IMG/VR virus record: IMGVR_UViG_3300036790_000811
Span: 1-64,000 of that record
Strand: one strand, 5' to 3'
Origin: a virus
Length of the DNA stretch: 64,000 nucleotides
Part shown: positions 14,241-21,800 of the stretch, in pieces
How positions within the stretch are numbered: position 1 is the stretch's first letter
Layout: each line of letters starts with the position of its first letter
Position numbers and translations under genes: made by a program
The notes under the pieces: generated by a model
What the model saw: the letters and a program-made list of their open reading frames with translations, nothing else
Database searches by the model: none
What the model was told of the DNA's origin: nothing

Positions 14241-15920
14241 ATGAACAAGCGGATGCCGAAGCCTCCCCGGCCGTGGCATTCGATGGCCCGTCCTAAGCAG
14301 CTTCCCCCGGATCATTCTCGGCATCACCTCGCTGACAAAAACGGCTACCGCTGCCAGTGGAAAGAAAAGGACGGCACCCCCCACGTCTGCACGGGAGATA
14401 AAGACTGGTTCATCTGGCTCTTTCTCGCCGGCCGCATGGTCGGAAAAACGATGACCGGCTCGAACTGGATCCTGGAGGAAGCCCTCAAGTACCCCGGAAC
14501 CCGGTGGGCGGTCGTGGCACCCACGTTCCAGCAGGTTCAGGAAGTCTGCTTTACCGGGGACTCGGGAATCATCGCGCAGGCGCTGCCCGGGGAGATCTCG
14601 GAGTACAACAAGAACGCGATGATGATCGTGCTCCAGAACGGCAGCGAGATCAAGGGGTTCTCGGCCGAGGCTCCGGAACGTATTCGTGGTTACAACTTGT
14701 CCGGCGCGTGGCTGGACGAGGTGGGCTCGTACCGGAATCGCGTCATCTGGGATGAGGCGCTCGGCCCGGCTCTCCGCAAAGGAAATCCCAGGGTTGTCGT
14801 CACGACCACCCCAAGTGGCAGCCCTCTCCTGAGGGAGTGGGTGGAGCGGTTCACCAATGCCGCAAAGAAGGGTGAGCCGTGCGACATCCACCTCACCCCT
14901 GCGCGCTTCAGTGAGAACGACACCATCCCGAAGAAGCAGCTCGAACGTCTTGAGGAGCAGTACGGCGGTACCCGTATCGGGCGCCAGGAACTCGAAGGCG
15001 AGATGCTGGAAGACTTCGAGGGAGCCCTCTGGAAGCGGAGCTTCATCGAGGACCACCGGGTAAACGAGTCGGATTACTTTGACAAGGCCGGCCGCATCAG
15101 GACCGAGCTGTTCGGCCGGATCGTGGTGGCAGTGGACCCGTCGATGACATCCGGCGAGACGTCGGACGAGTCCGGGATCGTCGTCGCGGGAGAAGGCGCC
15201 GACGGCGACGGCTACCTGATCGCTGACTGGAGCGTGCAGGGTACCCCCGAGGAGACCATGCGCCGAGCCGTGGCCGCCTACTACGAGTACCACGCTGACT
15301 GCGTGGTCATGGAGACCAACCAGGGCGGTGACTACCTGGTCAAGGCCCTGCGCGCCGCCGACCCGCATGTCCCTCCCCGGCTGGTTCACGCCTCCAAGGG
15401 GAAGATGATCCGTGCCCAGCCTATTTCCATGCTCGCCGAGCAGGGCAGGCTGCACCATATCGGGTTTTTCCCGAAACTAGAGGACCAGCTTTGTACCCTG
15501 GTTCCCGACGCGTCGCGGAATCAGCACGACGACCGGGCTGACGCGTTTGTCTGGGCGATGACCGAGCTGCGGGGAATTACCGACGGCTCCTACCTGGCCA
15601 CCTATGGCCACAAGTACTGCAAGTCCTGCGGTAAGACCATCCGGACGTCCGCCCGGCTGTGCCCCGGTTGCGGCAAGATGCAGGACAGCAGTGACGACCA
15701 GACCCCCACTGCCGGCAAGTGGGCCGGCGCCTACCTGAACCACTGCAAGAAATGCGGCGAGAATTACCCGCAGCGCTTCAAGAAGTGCCCCACTTGCAAC
15801 CCGACTCCGGAAACCTACATGGCCGCCGTCCAGAAGGCGTCGGGACAAGGGGGAGGCTGGCTATCCTATTCCGGGAGAGACTGGTTCAAGGGAGCAGGCC
15901 TGTTATCAGATGCGAGGTAG
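14241..15920 (+). CDS. terL: terminase large subunit with zinc-ribbon tail
   Basis: DNA-packaging motor. Walker A AGRMVGKT (residues 63-70), Walker B WLDEVG (158-162), coupling motif TTTPSG (188-193); nuclease acids at VAVDP (D299), METN (E358) and DDRADAF (D434). An unusual C-terminal extension has two zinc ribbons, CKSC...CPGC (460-477) and CKKC...CPTC (502-519). The ATG at 14241 is the first canonical start. However, the same frame is open and coding-like for 29 codons upstream (DFPVGWDLPEGFEDFPADVQ), to a GTA at 14154 that stands five bases after GAGGTG, so translation may begin there. Confidence 0.9.
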   Translation: MNKRMPKPPRPWHSMARPKQLPPDHSRHHLADKNGYRCQWKEKDGTPHVCTGDKDWFIWLFLAGRMVGKTMTGSNWILEEALKYPGTRWAVVAPTFQQVQEVCFTGDSGIIAQALPGEISEYNKNAMMIVLQNGSEIKGFSAEAPERIRGYNLSGAWLDEVGSYRNRVIWDEALGPALRKGNPRVVVTTTPSGSPLLREWVERFTNAAKKGEPCDIHLTPARFSENDTIPKKQLERLEEQYGGTRIGRQELEGEMLEDFEGALWKRSFIEDHRVNESDYFDKAGRIRTELFGRIVVAVDPSMTSGETSDESGIVVAGEGADGDGYLIADWSVQGTPEETMRRAVAAYYEYHADCVVMETNQGGDYLVKALRAADPHVPPRLVHASKGKMIRAQPISMLAEQGRLHHIGFFPKLEDQLCTLVPDASRNQHDDRADAFVWAMTELRGITDGSYLATYGHKYCKSCGKTIRTSARLCPGCGKMQDSSDDQTPTAGKWAGAYLNHCKKCGENYPQRFKKCPTCNPTPETYMAAVQKASGQGGGWLSYSGRDWFKGAGLLSDAR

Positions 15921-15923
15921 CGA

Positions 15924-16169
15924 ATGGCGCGACTGATCGTAGTTCCCGATAGCGGGGAAATGGACGCCGATACCAAGAGGATTCTCCGGGAGCAGCTGGA
16001 AGCCGGCGAAGGATGCCGATGGTGCGGCGGCCTCCATCAGCGGGAGTGCCCGCGCCTGAAGAAGGTCACCTACCATCCCACCGACGGGAGCCAGGTCCGG
16101 GACGTTGAATTCTGGTCCGATTCTGAGTGGGACAAGTCGAGCATCATCTTTCCTGAGGACCTGACGTGA
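15924..16169 (+). CDS. small zinc-knuckle-like protein (81 aa)
   Basis: ATG two codons after the terminase stop. Contains CRWCGGLHQREC (residues 31-42), a C-C-H-C knuckle-like motif, in an otherwise acidic protein (MARLIVVPDSGEMDADTKRI). May act with the terminase or portal by position. Stop overlaps the next GTG. Confidence 0.65.
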   Translation: MARLIVVPDSGEMDADTKRILREQLEAGEGCRWCGGLHQRECPRLKKVTYHPTDGSQVRDVEFWSDSEWDKSSIIFPEDLT

Positions 16170-16339
16170 GCGAGAGTCCGTTGCCCGACCCGTTCGGGGT
16201 TGGTCCCGACCTCACCACGTTCGGCGTGAATGTGGTGGCGATGATCAGCGCCCTCATGGCGGCCGGGATGGAGAAGCCCGACGCCATGTGGTTCACCCTG
16301 GAGCTCATGACCCGGATGGCCAAGGGGAAGACCTCTTAA
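16166..16339 (+). CDS. 57-residue helical protein
   Basis: GTG 16166 overlaps the upstream stop (GTGA). It starts MSESPLPDPFGVGPDLTTFG and continues with a Met-rich amphipathic helix (VVAMISALMAAGMEKPDAMW). Tight coupling to the terminase block supports it. No family recognised. Confidence 0.6.
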   Translation: MSESPLPDPFGVGPDLTTFGVNVVAMISALMAAGMEKPDAMWFTLELMTRMAKGKTS

Positions 16340-16347
16340 ATCCGGAA

Positions 16348-16356
16348 TGCTATAAT
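16348..16356 (+). promoter_or_regulatory. extended -10 promoter upstream of LRR gene
   Basis: TGC-TATAAT, a perfect extended -10, with no good -35. Located about 100 bases before the LRR gene. A similar TGC-TAAAAT occurs at 40163-40171. Confidence 0.55.
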
Positions 16357-16392
16357 CACAGCAGGTTCTGCTATGCCTGCGGATAGGACTGT

Positions 16393-16461
16393 GTGACGAT
16401 AACTTTTTCCACTGCCCTTAATGAGGGCATGGCCGCTCCTGACCGAACGGTCTCCCGGTGA
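16393..16461 (+). CDS. possible 22-residue coupled leader peptide
   Basis: GTG 16393 (MTITFSTALNEGMAAPDRTV) ends with a TGA that overlaps the GTG of the LRR gene. Its sequence has tail-fibre-like character and may be the detached N-terminus of that protein. No clear ribosome site. Confidence 0.35.
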   Translation: MTITFSTALNEGMAAPDRTVSR

Positions 16462-18293
16462 AGTACGTCCCGTACTATCCGGGAGGCTGGGAAAACGGCA
16501 GCGGCGGAGATACTCCCATTATCGCCGCCGCCCTTGACGTCATGGAAGCGGGCATCGGCGCAGCGGCGCTGCCGACTACCGTGATGGTCACTACCGTCGG
16601 AGCCACATTCAGTCCCTGGGTGACGGCCAGCACAACGTCAATTACGCTTTTCTGGTCCAGTCCGGGGTTCAGTACCGTTACCGGAACGGCACCGACTCTT
16701 TCTTTCGGGTCAGCGGGTACTCGCGCTGTCTATATGACGGCGATTGACTCGAATGGCTATGATGCCATGAGTCAGGTTCAGATGTTCAATATCGGATTTC
16801 TCAATACTGATGACGAAGGTCAGTCATCTCTGCCGTCGTCGTACAACTGGACATCTCAAGAAGTTTCGGCCGTGGCGAACGTAAACTCCATGACTGGCCT
16901 CCAGGTCTTCTGTGCCGCCAATATTGCCACTCTTGGGGGAACACTCGATTGCTCGGGGATGGGTCAGCTTCAACATATTGAGTGTTACGCATCCCAGTTT
17001 CAGAATGTATACGTCTCAGGGTGTATTAGCATGATTCGGCTTTGTGTCGAGGAAAATAACCTGACGGTACTCAATATCAATCCGGTTCAGCCGAACCTGC
17101 TTGACCTGCGTGCCGCAGGTCAAGCAGGTGATGCCCTGACGCTTGTGCCACTTGCTATTGACGCGCTATCCGAGTGGCATTTTTGTATCCGGGACCAGGT
17201 GATTACGAACTGGCCCGACCTCGGAACGCAATTCCCGGTACTGGAAGAACTCTGGATATGGAATACCGGTTACAGCGGGGAGCTGGCTCCCGGATCGATA
17301 TTGCTGACCAACGTGCAAGCATACGATAATTCCGGGCTTACCTCAGCGGTATTTGCGGATGGCGCATTCTCAGATAACGACACGTATCTTGACTTGCACG
17401 ATTGCACGCTGGCTTCGATTACACTTCCGACGACTAATGGCCTGATCTATGTGGACCTATCCGGGAATGCCCTTGACACCGCTCAGGTTAATTCCGTTCT
17501 TGAGAACCTAGCGGGTAATAGCATCGCTGACGGCATAGTTAACCTCAGCGGTGGCACTAATGGTGTTCCGTCTGGCGGGGGAAGTACTGCCGTCACAACA
17601 CTGGAAGGGCGTGGGTGGACAGTAACCGTCAATTCCGGCGGGGGTGGCAATTTCACTCACGAGGACAGCGCGTTTAATTCCAGCACGTCAGCGACATCGC
17701 TGAGTATTACATTGAGCGGCGCCGTCAGCGCGGGTGACTTGTTGGTAATGGTGGTACAAACCGCTGGCGGCAGTACGAATGTCACCGTCACCGACACCGC
17801 CAGTAATGTATGGGCATCTTCTGATGGAGGCCAGACCTGGTACTGTCTGTCGTCGCTTGCCGCGCCGTCAGGCTTGACCGTGACCGCTGTCGTTACGGGT
17901 GATTATTATATTCACCAGGTACTTGCCGACCGGTTTGCTCATAATGGAACTGTCACTTACGGGGCGGGTGTCAGTACGGGAAGTTCTGGTACGCCGGGTC
18001 TTAACTACAACAACACGGGATGCGGTGACCTTGGCACTGTTGCGGCCGGGGTGCTGGCGTGGGGTGCATTCAGTAGTGATGACACGACCGGTAATCAGGA
18101 GTATACGGCCGGGTTCCAGAGCGGTTCCAGCGGAACCGCCGACGTGATTGGCTCCCAGTTTGCCGGGGCGGCGGGTACTGGCGTAAGCATGTACGTCCTC
18201 GACTGTGTGAACGCTGATGTGACACTAACGTGGTACGGCACGGGCGGCGCGGCATTCGGACATGCAGTCAGTGCTTATTTCCCGACGTCGTAA
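16458..18293 (+). CDS. leucine-rich-repeat adhesin-like protein (611 aa)
   Basis: N-terminus MKYVPYYPGGWENGSGGDTP and ALDVMEAGIG are typical of phage tail-fibre N-termini. Residues about 130-370 form irregular leucine-rich repeats (VCEENNLTVLNINP-type, LYVDLSGNALDTAQ-type), a fold used for protein or glycan binding. Residues about 400-611 form a beta module (ITLSGAVSAGDLLVMVV) that resembles the N-terminus of the tail protein at 51826-55347. The coding region is visibly less GC-rich than its neighbours, suggesting acquisition. A receptor-binding or virion surface protein is the best guess. Its place between terminase and portal is unusual. Confidence 0.65.
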   Translation: MKYVPYYPGGWENGSGGDTPIIAAALDVMEAGIGAAALPTTVMVTTVGATFSPWVTASTTSITLFWSSPGFSTVTGTAPTLSFGSAGTRAVYMTAIDSNGYDAMSQVQMFNIGFLNTDDEGQSSLPSSYNWTSQEVSAVANVNSMTGLQVFCAANIATLGGTLDCSGMGQLQHIECYASQFQNVYVSGCISMIRLCVEENNLTVLNINPVQPNLLDLRAAGQAGDALTLVPLAIDALSEWHFCIRDQVITNWPDLGTQFPVLEELWIWNTGYSGELAPGSILLTNVQAYDNSGLTSAVFADGAFSDNDTYLDLHDCTLASITLPTTNGLIYVDLSGNALDTAQVNSVLENLAGNSIADGIVNLSGGTNGVPSGGGSTAVTTLEGRGWTVTVNSGGGGNFTHEDSAFNSSTSATSLSITLSGAVSAGDLLVMVVQTAGGSTNVTVTDTASNVWASSDGGQTWYCLSSLAAPSGLTVTAVVTGDYYIHQVLADRFAHNGTVTYGAGVSTGSSGTPGLNYNNTGCGDLGTVAAGVLAWGAFSSDDTTGNQEYTAGFQSGSSGTADVIGSQFAGAAGTGVSMYVLDCVNADVTLTWYGTGGAAFGHAVSAYFPTS

Positions 18294-18319
18294 ACATCAG
18301 GATAGGTAACGGTGATGGC

Positions 18320-18802
18320 ATGACCACCCTCTATCCGGATACCACGACATATCCCGGTCCGGCTGTATACCCGGGAACTTCCGGTACCGTCGGCCTGGTA
18401 CTTGACTGGACAGTCGGCAGTCCAGGAACTAACTGGAATATTGGTACGGCGGGAACGGAGTGGAATGTGGCCTACAGTAGTGCGCAGATCACGAGCCTGA
18501 GTACGCAGTACGTATTTGTTCCCGTTCAGGTAACCAAGGCGGGAGCGGCCTATAATCCGACTGCCGACCCGGTGCAGTTCGCTTTTGCTCCTACCGTATT
18601 TTACGTTCCGCAGGATTCAGACTGGGTAGACGGGTCATGGCAGACGATCAGCACCTCCCTGATTTATCCTTACAATGCCCAGTGTCTTGTCGGTCCTTCC
18701 GGGGCAACGGTTCTCACGTCCGGGAATTACGTTATTTACGTGAAAGTTACCGATGATCCGGAAATTCCTGTGCTCACTGCCGGCTCCCTGGCTATTACCT
18801 GA
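18320..18802 (+). CDS. beta-rich hypothetical protein (160 aa)
   Basis: ATG 18320 (MTTLYPDTTTYPGPAVYPGT); the upstream extension in the same frame overlaps the LRR gene and is not coding-like. The protein is a beta-sandwich-like chain with many Tyr, Thr and Gly and a C-terminal strand set (NYVIYVKVTDDPEIPVLTAG). Similar small proteins serve as virion decorations or fibre partners. It follows the LRR gene and shares its lower GC, so the two may have arrived together. Confidence 0.6.
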   Translation: MTTLYPDTTTYPGPAVYPGTSGTVGLVLDWTVGSPGTNWNIGTAGTEWNVAYSSAQITSLSTQYVFVPVQVTKAGAAYNPTADPVQFAFAPTVFYVPQDSDWVDGSWQTISTSLIYPYNAQCLVGPSGATVLTSGNYVIYVKVTDDPEIPVLTAGSLAIT

Positions 18803-18866
18803 GAAATAACAGGGTGTTACGAAAGAAGCCTGACAATTCACGTAGCTTACGAAAAGGAGCGCCGGA

Positions 18867-21800
18867 ATGGCTGACAAGCGCCGGGTTGCCGCCGCACTGA
18901 AGTCAATTCCCGGGGCTCGCCCCACGATGGCTCCTCAGTCGTCGGGGTACGGTTCCGCGTCGCCTATCGCGGCGATGATGAACCAGCAGAACCAGTTCGC
19001 CAACTCCTATGGTCCTTTCCTGCCCCGGCCGAGCCAGGTGTTCACCGACGGCGCTTTCGGTCCCATGTCGCCCATTCAGCCGGTGCCGGTGGACAATCCC
19101 CCGCCGGGAGGGGAGTTCGCCGACCCCAGAAGCTGGGAATACCGGGTCGGCTGGAACCTTCCGACTCCTCCGGGGACTGAGGGTCTCAAGCTGGCAAGCT
19201 TCCAGCAGCTGAAGACCCTCAGTGAGAAGTACTGTTTGGCACCAGAAACCCGGGTACTCTGCTCGGACTTCACGTGGCGTCAGCTATCGGACATCAGCGT
19301 GGGTGATGAGCTCATCGCGTTTGACGAAGATCCCCCCGCTCGTGGACTGCACCGTAAGATGCGGTTTGCGACAGTGACGGCGTATGACCGGATTACACGT
19401 CCCTGCTACCGGGTGACACTGACAGACGGTCGTACGGTTGTCGCATCCGCCGAGCATCTATGGCTTGCCGGACGTGACAAGGCGGATGGTTCCTGCGCCT
19501 GCGAAATCTGCGGAAAGCAGTTCGGCCGCGCTCAGGGGCTGGGTGTGCACCGCAGGCAGGTTCACGATATCGAGGGTCAGTGGAAGCACAACAACTTCGG
19601 AGCATGGACGGTGACGGCGCAGCTGCGCCCGGGAAGCACTATCCGTGATCTCGGCTCCCCCTGGGAAGAGGATTTTTCCCGGGAAGCCGGCTATCTCTCT
19701 GGCGTTTACGACGGGGAAGCTTCTCTTAATATCGCGAACGGTAATCATAAAGGCTGGGGAATTGGATTCCCGCAGAATGCTGGTCCGGTTTTCGATGAAG
19801 TAGAAGCCATTCTCAAGCGCAAGGAATATGGTTTTCGGATTCACGGTCCAGGTATTAATGACTCCTGTAAGCATATTACGATCAGCGGGATGCGTGATTG
19901 TTTCCGCTTCATGGGAGAAATGCGCCCTCTTCGTCTTCTAGGAAATGCCAGGAAGTGGATAGAGGGAAATAGCCCTTCCCGTGCTGGATGTGCGACCGTG
20001 GAATCCGTAGAATTCCTGGGCGAGCGAGAGGTAATCGCTGCCGGCACGAGCACGAGCACGCTTATTGCGGAAGGGCTGTTTTCGCACAACAGCGTCGCCC
20101 GCGCCTGCATCGACCTGCGCCAGCAGGAGATCCGTGGTCTCGAATGGGAGATCACGATGACCAAGGAAGCGGCGAAGGCATACCAGAACTCGCACGCCAG
20201 GATGAAGGACTTCGGGGTCCGCGCGGCGGAGGCCACGAAGTTCTTCAAGCGTCCCGATCCGGATTATTGGACGTTCAGCTCGTTCATGAACGCGATGCTG
20301 GAAGAGATCTTCGTCTACGACGCCCTGAGTGTCATCTTCCGTCCCAAGTACGGTGCCAAGTTCGGGCGCGGCGGTCGCGGGCTCCTCGGCAGCGACCTGG
20401 ACTCGCTCCGTCTCATTTCGGGACCGACGATCCGTCCCCTGGTGGACCTGCACGGCAACATCCCCAAGGCTCCGGGGACTCCGGCCTACCAGCAGTACCT
20501 GTACGGCGTCCCCCGCTCGGACTACATGTCCATCCTTCGGGGTGACGACATTGCGGGAACCGTCCTGGCGGGGTCGGAATACAACGAGTTCACCGCCGAC
20601 TTGATGCTGTACGCCCCCTACTGGCCGCGCCGGGAGACCCCCTACGGCTTCCCGCCGATTGAGCGCGCCCTCTTGCCGGTGATCGCCGGGCTTCAGAAGC
20701 AGGAATACCAGCTTGACTTCTTCTCCGAGGGTTCGGTTCCGGCGGTCTATATCTCCCCGGGTGACCCCAATATCACCCCGACGCAGATCAAGGAGCTGCA
20801 AGACGCCCTGAACGGGATCGCAGGGGATCCGGCGTACCACATGAAGGTCGTCGTCCTCCCTCCTGGCTCTAAGGTCGAGCCGCAGAAGCCCGTGGATCTC
20901 GCGGACTCCTTCGACCTGCTCGTTCAGACTCAGGTGTGCATGGCATTCGATTGCCAGCCGGCAGAGCTGGGCATTCTGCCGAACGTGGGCAGCAACCAGG
21001 GCGGTGGCGGAGCCTCGGCCGGTGCCATCCGCCTCGGCATGCAAGAAGCCCGGGACATCAAGTCCCGCAAGTCCACGAAGCCGACCCTGCACTTCATCGC
21101 CAGCATCTTCAACTATATCCTTCAGGATGTCTGCGGCCAGAAGGACATGAAGTTCACCTTCGAGGGCCTCGCCGACGACGAGGACCAGCAGGCGATTACC
21201 GACCTCGGCGTCCAGCAGGTCCAGAACGGTATCGCGTCTATCGATGAGGTCCGGGACCGCCTTGATCTTCCCCCATGGGGCCTGTCCGAGACGTCGGAGC
21301 CGGTGGTCTTCACCGCCCAGGGGCCGATCCCGTTCTCCATGGCCCCGCAGCTCATCGCGAACATGCAGGGACAGAACGGAGGGTCGTCGTCATCCGGGAA
21401 CTCGAACAATGGTACCCAGTCCAGCAATTCCGGGCAGCGCACTTCCTCCTCGCGGACGAGGACGAATCAGCCCTCGGTGCGAGCCGGAGGGCAGACCAAG
21501 CCCAACGGCAGTCATCAGGCGCCGATCGCCCCGCATCGCGAGTCCCTGACGCCCGCACATAGTGCCGCCAGCGGGGCCGTGCAGAGCCCTACTCCCCGAA
21601 CTGGCGGCACCCCTTCGCGATCAAGTGTGGCCGGATCGAGGAAGAAGGCGGTGGAGGCTGAGTTCGGTGCCCTGAAGCGCCACCTCCGCAAGGGCCGGCT
21701 GATTACCACCTGGGAAACGCGGCACATTCCCGAGCGGTCCCTGTCCATGATTTCGGAGGACATCGCCAACGGCCTGCTGATTGACTCCGCCGTGGACCGG

